Below, one piece after another: positions 12,513 through 21,742 of a stretch of DNA of 64,000 nucleotides. The notes beneath the pieces were generated by a model. The model had not been told where the DNA came from and searched no databases. It saw nothing but the letters and a program-made list of their open reading frames with translations. A program made the translations under genes and the position numbers. Source of the DNA: Oreohelix idahoensis (lineage: Eukaryota; Mollusca; Gastropoda; Stylommatophora; Oreohelicidae); NCBI GenBank assembly GCA_024509875.1, contig JAMPIV010013730.1, positions 186,001-250,000 on the forward strand. Direction: 5' to 3'. Within the stretch, counting starts at the first letter, position 1. Each line of letters begins with the position of its first letter.

Positions 12513-14035
12513 TTAGGCTGCTAAGTCCCGCATTCTCTTCAACAGCAGAAGCTGTGTAGGACAGCTGTCATCTTCTTTCTCGTACCAAGCCATCGCTGTT
12601 TCTAGTGCTATAAAGGCCTCTTCAGGACTTGTTCGACGTTTTGGTTTTTCTTCATAATCTACAAGTACATCATGTACTTCTGAGGAGTCTTCATCATCGG
12701 TCACTACATGTATTTGGTTTTCTTCTTGCACAAAAGACAAAATTTCTTCGTCATTCAAAAACTGAAAACCAGAATCATTATCATCTTCTAGCCACATGTG
12801 TGTGCATCATCTTTGTCACAGTCCGAAAATCCGGGCATTGCTTGAAACAGTTCCACAACTTCATTTATACAATCATCATTTGTGTCCACTGCAGTAGTTT
12901 CATTTTCTCCTTTTTTCCCAAGCAATCTACTCCAAGCCTTGTTGAGATTATCTTGTGACAGGGTGGTCCAAGCATCAGCTAACATATAGCAGCAGTCTTT
13001 GAGATTAAGCTTTTTTGGAAAACGCCACCACACTTTCTTCATCTTCAGCCAACAATAAACGACGCAGGACTTCCGTCTTGTACATCTTTTTAAGCTTTGC
13101 TATAACACCCTGATCCATTGGTTGAATCAGTGCTGTTACATTGGGAGGCAGAAAAATTACTTTAAAATTTGCATCAACTGCATTCAATGTATCCGTCTCT
13201 GGATGAGATGGTGCATTGTCCAGTAGAAGAATTACTTTTCCAGTTTTCTTTTCTTGTTCTCTCAACCTCTTCACATTTGGAATGAACTGATTTGTATACC
13301 AATCAAGAAATATTTCACTATTCATCCAAGCACTCTTCTGTGCTTTGTAACACAATGGGAGACATGTCACATTCTTTAAACAACGTGGTTTTTTGGCTTT
13401 GCCGATCATTAGCACCGGTAAACGATGACTTCCACTGGCATTCGCGGCTACCAAAATTGTTACTCTCTCTTTGCACTTTTTAAACCCAAGGGCAGCTGCT
13501 TCGCGCTGAGATGCAAGTGATTTTTGAGGCAATGATTTCCAGTATAAGCAAGTCTCATCGGCATTATACACATCATCGAGTGAATAACCTTCTTCTTCCA
13601 AAAAAGCCAAGAATGTTTCTTTAAAATTTTTAGCGGCAGTTGCATCGCTAGATAAAGATTCCCCTTGAATCTCCAATTCTCGTATGCCATGACGAGATTT
13701 AAAGTTTCTTAACCATCCCTGGCTAGCCTTAAAGTCAGGAGGACCGTCAAGTTGATTGTTGAACTGAAGTGCCTTTTCACACAATAGAGAGCCAGAGATA
13801 GGTTCTCCTTTGCTTCTTCTTTGCACAAACCATATATAAAAAGCCTCTTCCAATTTCACATCTTTCGCATAACTCATGGTTTTACGTTTCTTCGACCCAT
13901 TTTCACTATCAAATTTCGATGCAAAACTCATAATTTTATCCTTGTTACTTTTGATGTCAGAGACGGTAGCTTTCCCAACATTGAAAATCCTCGCAAGTGA
14001 AGACACAGTTTCACCTTGTCCTAGTCTCTTGATAA
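12513..14035 (-). pseudogene. Tigger transposase, main part (HTH and DDD catalytic core)
   Basis: The 347-residue open part starts inside a helix-turn-helix (LARIFNVGKATVSDIK) and continues through a CENP-B-type DNA-binding region. It ends with a DDD catalytic domain: NADET (D164), LLLDNAPSHP (D277) and IQPMDQG (D312), all intact. The C-terminal tail is split by two slippage-type indels. One is at an A6 run near 13020, after which the frame resumes in 12788-13042. The other is at a CA repeat near 12795, after which it resumes in 12513-12797. The first ~25 residues lie beyond the nested transposon at 16353-16425. The ATG that begins the open frame at 14048 falls inside the nested element and is not the native start. 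Confidence 0.9.
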
Positions 14036-16349
14036 CACTAGTCAACAAATTTTCAAACGTTATTTGTACCAGAAATTAAATATACAATTTCTTATTGATT
14101 TTGACATGCTGATTTCAAATATCATAATGAAATTCACCAATTGGCTCTGGCTTTTTTTAAAATGATGAATTTACATTACAGTAATACAAATAATGTATGC
14201 TTGTTTAATTCTCTGGGGTGAACAGCTAGTCTTTCTACTTTAGCATTATAAAAATTGTGGTTACATACTCAATTAATTGATATTTCAACATAAAATGATA
14301 GAAAAAATAAAAACATTATTTAAAGTTCACATATCATGTTTTAAAAAGGCACATTTGAACCCATTCCGTCATTATTCAGTGGCTGTTCGAGCTCTCTTTG
14401 CTTGCTTCTTGTAGTCAATCGATGAGGTGTCTCTTGTCACAGTCCAACAGTAATCAGCAAGCATTGAAGGGCTCCAATTGCCTTGATACCTTGTCTCCAT
14501 AGCAGCAATGTCCTGGTGAAATCGTTCACCATGCTCATCACTGACCGCTCCACAGTTTGACGTAAAAAAATCCAGATGAGAATCCAGAAAATGAATTTTC
14601 AAAGACATGTTGCAGCCAAGACTCTTATACTTCAGAAGGAGATGTTCTACAATTTCATTGTAATTATCAGATCTGTTGTTTCCAAGAAAATTGTCCACCA
14701 CTGACTTAAATGCTAGCCATGCTGCTTTTTCCTTGCCATGCAACACGCAAAGAAGCTCGTAATCATGAAGAAGTTTTCGAATTTGCGGACCAACAAATAC
14801 TCCCTCTCTTATTTTAGCTTCACTCAGTCTTGGAAATTTTCTGATGAGGTATTTGAAAGCCTCATCTGTTTTCTCCAATGCCTTGACAAAGTTTTTCAGG
14901 AGACCCAGCTTAATGTGCAAGGGTGGCAACAAAATCTTGCTGGTGTCGACAAGTGCTGGGTTCTCAACGTTCTTACTGCCAGGCTGCAATGACTGCCTGA
15001 TTGGCCAATGTCTTCTGATGTAATGGTCACTTCGTGCACGGCTATCCCACTCACAGAGAAAGCAACAGTACTTGGTGTATCCACCCTGTAGTCCAAGCAA
15101 AACAGTGACCACTTTTAAGTCACCGCAAAGTGACCAATGATGATGATCGTAGTTTATACACTTCAAAAGCTGCTTAATGTTTTCATAAGTTTCTTTCATA
15201 TGAACTGCGTGACCAACTGGAATTGACGGTAACACTTTACCATTATTCAACAAAACAGCTTTAAGACTCGTCTTGGATGAATCAATGAAAAGCCTCCACT
15301 CTTCCGGTATGTAATTTATTTTGAGGGCTGCCATTAAACCAGAAATGTTGTGGCACGCAGAAAGGTCACTCTCTTTGAAAAAGAATGTAATAAGCGGCTT
15401 CTGGCGGTTCCTATACACAGAAATTGTAACATCTTCTGTCAGGAGATTCCACTGTTGCAATCTGGAACCCAAAAGCTCCGCCTTGTTCTTCGGTAAATTC
15501 AGATCTCTTACAAGATCATTCAGTTCACCTTGGGTTATTAAGTGTGGTTTATTGGATGTAGTTTGCTCAAAATCTGGGTCGCTTGAGGTTGATGGTTCAG
15601 GACCACCAATGTCCTCTTCTTCATCAGTGGAAGCAGCTGAAAATGATTCTGGCACTTTGGGAACTGGTAGGTCATCGCCATGTGGTACCGGACGTATTGC
15701 AGAGGGGATGTTTGGATATTCCAGAGTCCATTTTTTCTTCTTTGATATGCCTTTCCCAATTGGAGGGACCATGCAAAAGTAACAGTTGTTGAGATGATCA
15801 GTGGGCTCTCTCCAAATCATTGGGACTGCAAAAGGCATAGCTTGCCTTTTGCCAGTCAACCACAGTTTAAGATGTGCTGCACATGTATTGCAGCATATGT
15901 GTGGCGCCCAGCTCTTATCTTGATCTCCTATTCTGCAGCCAAAATACAAACTGTACGCCTTCTTAATCACTTTAGTTATATTTCGTGTTTGTGATAGAAA
16001 TGTTACCTCACCACATATATAACATAAATTATTAGCACTGTTCACACATGTCCTAGGCATTTCTAACTACGATACTTTTGATAAGGACAAATGCACTAAC
16101 TAATGGCAAAATGTTATCAGAGATAAATAGTTACATTTTTATTGGTCATTAGAAAAAAATTTTGCAATCGTCCACAACAGTTGCGTCATATATAAAAATT
16201 GACCGCAATTAAATAACTAGTAGCATATACGCGTATCTTGAAAACTAGAGCCAATCAACATTTTTTAATGTCATTTTCGTTTTCAGCACACCAAAATTAG
16301 TTAAGATCAGCTATTTTCATTTCTGGTACATTTTGGTTGTTGACTAGTG
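14036..16349 (-). mobile_element. Unclassified DNA transposon with CACTAG termini (2,314 bp)
   Basis: Both ends start CACTAGTCAACAA, a perfect 13-base inverted repeat. After a gap, a second shared block TGTACCAGAAAT follows (about 14065-14076 and 16319-16330). TAA flanks both sides (14033-14035 and 16350-16352), a 3-bp target duplication. It sits in the Tigger transposase gene, and the Tigger reading frames on the two sides would abut if it and one TAA were removed. Its single gene is the intact 562-residue ORF at 14372-16060. CACTA ends with a 3-bp duplication recall the CACTA/EnSpm group, but the protein is not a transposase I recognise from that group. Confidence 0.88.
14372..16060 (-). 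CDS. Putative transposase of the CACTAG-ended element (562 aa, family uncharacterised)
   Basis: A complete, unbroken ORF from ATG at 16060, and the only gene of the nested transposon. Residues 1-96 have cysteine pairs (C13/C16, C57/C60, C93/C96) suggesting an N-terminal zinc-binding, possibly DNA-binding, module. Residues 140-170 are acidic and low complexity. The rest shows a pattern compatible with an RNase-H-like DDE/D transposase: D260 in LFIDSSKTSL, D314 in CGDLKVV, then a C-x2-C (C333/C336) in YCCFLCEWD. H490 and H495 (KIHFLDSHLDF) and E509/E512/H515 in SDEHGERFHQD follow. From memory, very similar proteins are common in arthropod and cnidarian gene sets as 'uncharacterized'. That is recall, not a search. 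A role as transposase is inferred from position between terminal repeats and from the acidic/CxxC pattern. A captured host gene is the alternative. Confidence 0.75.
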   Translation of the reverse strand: MPRTCVNSANNLCYICGEVTFLSQTRNITKVIKKAYSLYFGCRIGDQDKSWAPHICCNTCAAHLKLWLTGKRQAMPFAVPMIWREPTDHLNNCYFCMVPPIGKGISKKKKWTLEYPNIPSAIRPVPHGDDLPVPKVPESFSAASTDEEEDIGGPEPSTSSDPDFEQTTSNKPHLITQGELNDLVRDLNLPKNKAELLGSRLQQWNLLTEDVTISVYRNRQKPLITFFFKESDLSACHNISGLMAALKINYIPEEWRLFIDSSKTSLKAVLLNNGKVLPSIPVGHAVHMKETYENIKQLLKCINYDHHHWSLCGDLKVVTVLLGLQGGYTKYCCFLCEWDSRARSDHYIRRHWPIRQSLQPGSKNVENPALVDTSKILLPPLHIKLGLLKNFVKALEKTDEAFKYLIRKFPRLSEAKIREGVFVGPQIRKLLHDYELLCVLHGKEKAAWLAFKSVVDNFLGNNRSDNYNEIVEHLLLKYKSLGCNMSLKIHFLDSHLDFFTSNCGAVSDEHGERFHQDIAAMETRYQGNWSPSMLADYCWTVTRDTSSIDYKKQAKRARTATE

Positions 16350-16352
16350 TAA

Positions 16353-16500
16353 TTTCTGTTTTCGTTTCAATTGACAAAACATTGCGGTTCCTTTTATATG
16401 CTTTAGGCCTACTGGAAGATGCCATATCGCACAGAGAAATACTTTTAGCCATCCCATTCTCTACAAATTGTTCGCACACATTTGAAGTTTGCCGCATCAA
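16353..16500 (-). pseudogene. Tigger transposase, N-terminal end cut off by the nested transposon
   Basis: The open frame from 16500 contains a likelier start at 16425, followed by a basic stretch (KRNRNVLSIETK) typical of the beginning of jerky/Tigger transposases. The frame is cut at the TAA duplication (16350-16352), beyond which the ORF reads into the CACTAG element. The remainder of the protein resumes at 14035. Confidence 0.85.
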
Positions 16501-16622
16501 AAGATTCAGAATTTTAGTCTAACGTGACTGTGGCATCTGATTTTTTTTTTTTTCTTCTGGAAAAAGTGTTCGGATAATTGGATGTTCGGATAATTGGGGT
16601 TCGGATAAATGGAGTTCTACTG

Positions 16623-16624
16623 TA
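16623..16624. repeat. Tigger TA target duplication, right
   Basis: TA directly after the right terminal repeat (ends ...TTCTACTG), matching 12107-12108. Confidence 0.9.
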
Positions 16625-17031
16625 ATTAAAATTGATTGTGATTCCTGGTTCCCTTTGTATTTGAATCAGGACACATATACATTCATGACAGCACTGAATA
16701 CATATTGTTATTTGAAAAGTTATCAGTGACTCCTTTAAGATATCCTCGTAGAGTGTTTTATGTATGTGAGTGTCACAGTGTTGTCAAGTGTGGTGGAATA
16801 AATTAAATTGTTTATCTGTCTGTTGTTGTTATGACTTACACTTCATCATACACATACCCTAGACATATAACGTAGTCATCACACTATTCCAGAATAATTC
16901 TGACTGAGGTATACATATGTGGCAGCAAGTAAGATTATCTATAATACACTACTCTTATTAGATATAGATACCTTCACAGCTGATCTCAGTCAGTACACTA
17001 AGTCCCCTATAAATATTTATAACATCCCACT

Positions 17032-18063
17032 TCACCACAAGTTGTCAATATAGATTTGTTTTATGTCAGCTGGTAGGTCATCTAACGAGTCTTCTTCAGT
17101 GGCCAGACGGGGGTTTTTTATATGGGTTTGTTGGGTACTGGTCATGGGACGTTTCTTGGTCTGGCCTGTTTTTCGTGGGGGAATTGTTGTTGAAGAGCTT
17201 GGGATGGGACTTGATGAATAGGGGGCCATTGGTAGTGTGGAAGTTGTTGTGGTGCCTGCTGCAGCAGATGATGATAATGTTTTTGTGCCTGATGATGATG
17301 CTTGGTGCGTTGAGGATGATGGTGTGGTCCCTGCTGGTGATATCTGTTGGTGCGCCGAGCTTGAGGATGATGCGGTGTCTGCTGTTGTGGCATCGGGTGT
17401 TAGTGTCTGTTGGTGCGCTACTGGCATTCTCGAGGTTGATGATGATGATGAGTCTGTTGTGGCACCCGCTCTTAGTGTCTGTTGGTGCGCTGTTGGCATT
17501 CTCGAGGTTGATGATGATGAGTCTAACGTGGTACCTGTTGTGGGGAATGAGTGTGGTGTTGGGACAGATGTATGATGCTGTAGCGTATGAACCCGCAACC
17601 TATCACAACGAGAAAAGGTTTTCCCACAGATCTCGCAGGAAAACAGAGGGGTTGAGTTCACTGTTTTTATATGTCGTGAATAATTGTCACGTCTGGTGAA
17701 TGTCTTACCACAGCGGGCACACATCAGACTGTGCCCAGCTGCAGTGGTGGTCCCCACTGAAGTGTCTATAACGAGTCTTCGTGTAGCGCCCGCCGGTTCA
17801 GTGGTCCCCACTGGGGTGTCTATATCATTACCGGACCCTGGTGCAGTGGTGGTCCCCACTAGGGTGTCTATACGTGGTGCACCGGGTCCATGAAAGATGT
17901 CTATATGATGTTGTAGTGCCTCAGGAGTGGTAAAGTTTTGAGGACAGACACGATATGTGTGTCTCGGTTCAGCATGTACTGTGCGCGTATGTCTCGTTAG
18001 GTCACGACTCCTCGTAAACGAATGACTGCAGATCGAACAAGCGTAGCCTTGAATTGATGACAT
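17032..18063 (-). pseudogene. N-terminal zinc-finger region of the Polinton PolB gene, truncated by an LTR
   Basis: The 343-residue frame starts at ATG 18063. Residues 6-29 form a C2H2 finger (CSICSHSFTRSRDLTRH), and residues 37-59 a degenerate one missing a cysteine. About residues 112-136 form a third, whose last histidine is replaced, and the next ~24 residues a complete fourth (CEICGKTFSRCDRLRVH). A Ser/Thr/Gln-rich linker with repeats (SSTSRMP-AHQQTL) and a basic block (RKTGQTKKRP) follow. The frame reads into the LTR at the AGTTG duplication (17040-17044) and stops four codons later. The PolB frame resumes, same strand, at the matching AGTTG (10109-10113). I therefore read this as the 5' part of a ZF-PolB gene of about 1,500 codons. 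A separate zinc-finger gene is the alternative. Confidence 0.75.
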
Positions 18064-18149
18064 CTGTTGAATAGAAACAAGAAAACATTACTCACACATA
18101 AAATTAAATACATATATATCAAGCAGTTAAATAAGACAATCTGATAGAG

Positions 18150-18313
18150 AGAAAGAGAGAGCGAGAGAGAGAGTGAGAAAGAAAGAAAGAGAGAGATGGA
18201 GAGCGAGAGAGAGAGTGAGAAAGAAAATAAGAGAGAGATGGAGAGCGAGAGAGAGAGAGAATGAGAGAGCGAGAGAGCGAGAGAGAGAGAGAGAATGAGA
18301 GAGCGAGAGAGAG

Positions 18314-18382
<69 letters not shown>
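18150..18382. repeat. (GA)n microsatellite inside the Polinton
   Basis: About 230 bp of GAGA with interruptions (gagc, gaga-at-gaga), ending in a pure run of about 75 bases. It lies immediately upstream of the ZF-PolB start on the minus strand, where it reads as CT-rich. Two ~100-residue serine/leucine ORFs across it are artefacts. Confidence 0.95.
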
Positions 18383-18385
<3 letters not shown>

Positions 18386-18399
18386 AAACACAGTCTTAT

Positions 18400-20119
18400 T
18401 TTTAGTCTGTTATCAAAGGAAATAATTTTGTTTAACATATCAGAATGGTCCCCGCGCGTGCTGTGGCAGAAAAGATATGATTTAAAAACTCAACATGTTC
18501 GCAAGACAAGTGACGCTCTGCCCTATCGTTTAAGATAATGGCGATTTATTAACTTTCGTTTGCACCATAGCAAGGCCTTGTGTAGTTCAGTATTGTTAAA
18601 AATATGCTATGTTCTAAATATTCTCTTTAATGTGATAAAAGTGTTTATTAATTTTCGCGTTATCAGTTTCTGTGTTTTATTATGTTAACACACAAAAAAT
18701 AAACCTCGCAAAAATAAAATGAACAAAACATTTATCTAACGATAGGTGAGAAACACCGATAAGTTTTAAACTAAGGATAATTATTTAGACTATAGTACAT
18801 AATAAATCGGTTTAGCAACCCTTAACTTAAAAAATCGTGTAAAATTTCAACCACTCTTTAAAAATAACGTTGTAAGAATCAACCCACTCTTTAACAGTAA
18901 GAATTTAACACACACAGAGATAAAAATAACAAGTGACGATCTGCGTTAACAACTTAACAAACAAATATTTTTAAATAGCGGTTAGACTAATTTGAAACAG
19001 CCTTTAGCAACACTGGCTAGTGCACAGACATCTCTTTTAAATAGAAAACAGATATTTAATACAAGACATGAATAATAAAAACAACTAAAACTTATATATT
19101 CTCTAAATAGAAATAATTATTTTAACTTCCTATTATAGGGAAAAAACAGACGAATACACACGCACACTTATTTAGACCTTTGCGTAGACCTCACAGTGTC
19201 TGTTAAGAAAATACTCCTAGCGAACAACTAACGGCCAGATATTTAGATAAATAAAAATATATTTAACAAATATATTTAACAGACGAATATAAAATAATAC
19301 ATACGCTGTAACAGTCAATTGATATGAGAAGACAAAACAAGTGCTTTTTTCAGAAGGCTTGTCTGTCAGGGAGATGTTTCCGCTTCAAGGTTCTGCTAAT
19401 TGAATGATTGGTCTAGAGATAGTATGTTTCCTTATATCAAAAGGTTTTGAGACAAATACGCGTGTGAATACACAATCTGGTTCATAAAATAACTGAGTTC
19501 GACGGACCTAGTGTATAACCACCTGTTCGCTGACGTGTACTGTAGAGTGTGAATTGTCACGTACCGATAACGGGATCGATAGAGGTTGTTTAAGAACTGT
19601 CACAACAATGTTTAATTACTGTGCAGGTGTTGTTTGGAAAATTTCGCTCCTGATAGGAAAATGAGATCGAATGACAGATGTAGGTGCGTGTAATTGTGAG
19701 ACAAACCACGTCCGGTATTGTGAGTAAATAACGGATCGATATGTAATGTGATTACGGGCATATTAAATTAGTAGCAGATGTGTTTGCTTAAGTGGTCCCT
19801 TGAAGAAAATATGACTTATTTTACATTAGATCTGTTAATCAACGTACCACACCTGTCTCGGAAATGTGTCCAATGTTCTATTTTCGAGAATGTAATGACC
19901 CACAGCAGATGTTAATAATGTGTTCGAAGACAAGTTTTATCAAACTTTTGAACAAAACAGAACTGTCTACTGTGTATAACTTAACACTTTTTTTCATTAG
20001 ATCACGCTTTTAAATACAAAATTTAATAAACAAAATTTAATATTGTTATAGTCTGTTGACGAAGAATAAGAATGATAGTTACGTCTGTGTTACTAAGTAA
20101 CGGGTGGTTTGAAACTTTG
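18400..20119. other. AT-rich central spacer between divergent Polinton arms
   Basis: No ORF above background on either strand. It separates the minus-strand polymerase from the plus-strand structural genes, so it should hold the divergent promoters. I see runs of TTTAAAT/TATTTAA but no promoter I can place with confidence. Confidence 0.5.
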
Positions 20120-20333
20120 TTTTACACCAAAGGTTATCACATTGTTTTACACCAAAGATTCTCACGTTGTTTTACATCAAAGGTTCCCACATTGTAGAAC
20201 AGGGGTTCTCACAATATTTGCACGATTCTTACGATGAAAAGGGGTTATCACATTGTTTTACACCAAAGGTTCCCACATTGTAGAACAGTGATTCTCACAA
20301 TGTTTGCACGATTCTTACGTTGGGAACAGGGAT
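20120..20333. repeat. Tandem repeats upstream of the Polinton ATPase gene
   Basis: Repeated 'cattgttttacaccaaaggtt', 'cccacattgtagaacag' and 'ttctcacaat-tttgcacgattcttacg' blocks, giving roughly two ~105-bp units plus partial units. They end about 50 bp before the ATPase start and could be upstream regulatory repeats, but no function is shown. Confidence 0.75.
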
Positions 20334-20387
20334 TCTTGTTTTAGATATAAAATAACTGGTTGTAAGTGTAATCTATCATTATTAACT

Positions 20388-21000
20388 ATGGACCCGCGTT
20401 GGGTTCATCCGTTCACTTGTTTGATTTCAGGGCCAACTGGTAGTGGAAAGACTGTTTTTGTCTAGCGTTTCCTAACACATATCAAAGATATGGTAACACG
20501 TACCCGATGAAATTATATGGTGTTATGGTGAATACCAACCCCTATACAATTCCATGGCTGGAGTTCAGTTTATTGAAGGATTGCCCGATATTGAGCAGTG
20601 GACAGGTGATAAGAAACGGTTGGTAATTATCGATGACCTCATGAACGAAACAGATGAGCGAGTAACTAAATTATTCACAAAATCAAGTCATCGCCGCAAT
20701 TTAAGCGTATTTTATCTTGTGCAAAATTTATTTGGCAAGAACAAAGAACACAGAACCATTAGTTTGAATTCTCATTATATAGTGCTTTTCAAAAATCCAC
20801 GCGATGGGTCGCAGATTGTTAATCTAGCCAAACAGATGTACCCAGGTCAAACTGCCTATTTCCAAGAGAGTTTTAAAGACGCGACGTCGACCCCACATGG
20901 CTATTTGGTAATCGACCTTCGCCAAGACACACCAGACAATTTGAGACTTCGTTCGCACATATTCCCAGAGGAACAACAAATTGTTTACGTACCCAAGTAA
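20388..21000 (+). pseudogene. Polinton packaging ATPase (FtsK/HerA-type, A32-like)
   Basis: Start ATG at 20388. Walker A GPTGSGKT is encoded at about 20430-20453, Walker B LVIIDDLM lies at about 20622-20645, and the C-terminal part runs uninterrupted to the stop at 20998. The gene is broken by an in-frame TAG about 20462 and a frameshift between about 20490 and 20550. About 200 residues fits the family. The enzyme is assumed to pump element DNA into capsids. It is followed 4 bp later by the next gene, at the head of the right-arm gene series. Confidence 0.9.
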
Positions 21001-21004
21001 CGAG

Positions 21005-21322
21005 ATGGGAGAAAAAGTAAAAAGACATGGTGACATGTTAAAATTTCTAGGTACGGCCAAACCACCAGTCATCAAGGCTGTTATGAAAACAGCATCACCC
21101 GATCTGGTAGGAACACTGTGTGAATGTTGTCACAACGTTTTAAAAGGTAACGTTACACTGACACTCCCTCAGAAGAGACGTATGCGTCGTTACAAAAACA
21201 CCCTGTGAGCGCTTACCAAGAAAAAATTGTCGCTCAAAAGACGAAAACAATTTTTACAAACTGGAGGATTCTTGGGTGCGTTGTTAAACCCAATACTAAC
21301 TGTACTAAGAGGGCTCTTTTAG
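21005..21322 (+). pseudogene. Small basic Polinton protein with hydrophobic C-terminus
   Basis: ATG at 21005. The first 67 codons are open, then TGA at about 21206, after which the same frame continues to TAG at 21320-21322. The distal part encodes a lysine/arginine-rich stretch and a C-terminal hydrophobic segment (GGFLGALLNPILTVLRGLF). A small basic protein of this shape recurs next to the ATPase in Polintons as I remember them. Its role is unknown, and a virion or nucleoid component is a guess. The stop is directly followed by the next ATG (TAGATG). Confidence 0.7.
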
Positions 21323-21742
21323 ATGGCTAAGAAAATGATTTTGATGGATCCTCGTTTGTTAGAGGTTCAAAAACCTTATAGACCACCCGACGCTCTAAGA
21401 GATAACTTGGGAGAATTGGATACTCAAATGCAACTAGTCTTGGATCGACAAGATATGCCAGTGACTGACAAGGCTAGACTTTATCAACAAACACTACAGC
21501 GTTATTTGACTCGACTAGAACAGTACAGTCACGTACCTCTGGGTCTCGTGGATATTAAACAACCACCACCATTACAAACCAGCGAACAACCCACTGTACT
21601 TAAAGATGAGGTCGTTGACAAAACTCCTCAGTCCCCACCCGTCACACCCACTCATCGAAAAAAGGTGGTGGCCAGTAAATTGCGAGAAACATCGTCGTAT
21701 TCGCTCAGAAGAAGGAAAAAGACACCAAAGTGGGAAGCATGA
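21323..21742 (+). CDS. Conserved small Polinton protein upstream of integrase (139 aa)
   Basis: Open from ATG 21323, immediately after the preceding stop. It starts MAKKMILMDPRLLE, followed by a helical, charged segment (about residues 27-70, LDRQDMPVTDKARLYQQTLQRY). A proline-rich linker and a strongly basic C-terminus (SLRRRKKTPK) complete it. The same architecture precedes integrase in other Polintons I recall, but no function is established. The stop TGA overlaps the integrase start in ATGA (21739-21742). Confidence 0.75.
   Translation: MAKKMILMDPRLLEVQKPYRPPDALRDNLGELDTQMQLVLDRQDMPVTDKARLYQQTLQRYLTRLEQYSHVPLGLVDIKQPPPLQTSEQPTVLKDEVVDKTPQSPPVTPTHRKKVVASKLRETSSYSLRRRKKTPKWEA

Larger units (their letters stand above)
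12109..16622 (-). mobile_element. Tigger/pogo-type DNA transposon (4,514 bp)
   Basis: Terminal inverted repeats begin CAGTAGAACTCCATTTATCC at both ends. Subterminal direct repeats of GTTCGGATAAT follow: two inside the left end and three inside the right end, probably transposase binding sites. The flanking TA dinucleotides are duplicated. The element encodes a jerky/Tigger-like transposase on the minus strand, interrupted by a nested 2,314-bp transposon (14036-16349). Without that insertion the Tigger would be about 2.2 kb. Confidence 0.95.
10114..17039 (-). mobile_element. Solo LTR inside PolB, itself carrying a Tigger element
   Basis: In plus-strand reading it starts TGTCGTGAATT and ends CACCACA, flanked by the 5-bp duplication AGTTG (10109-10113 and 17040-17044). 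Removing the Tigger and one TA leaves about 2,410 bp, close to the 2.4-kb LTRs of the gypsy element at 39926-50138. No gag or pol is inside, so it is a solo LTR. Orientation is minus by analogy with the gypsy LTRs, whose plus-strand left end is also TGTCGT. The two parts of the LTR (10114-12106 and 16625-17039) hold no gene; a short GA run lies at about 10441. Confidence 0.8.

Noticed and set aside
14372..16060. 562-aa ORF as a second gene of the Tigger element, lying in a transposase intron
   Set aside because: The sequence between the transposase halves has its own inverted ends and a TAA duplication, so it is a separate inserted transposon and not an intron gene.
17237..17699. Plus-strand ORFs of 112-174 aa over the zinc-finger region
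   Set aside because: Antisense shadows of the minus-strand zinc-finger and Ser-rich coding sequence.
18119..18438. Serine/leucine-rich ORFs of 90-103 aa
   Set aside because: They are translations of the (GA)n microsatellite.
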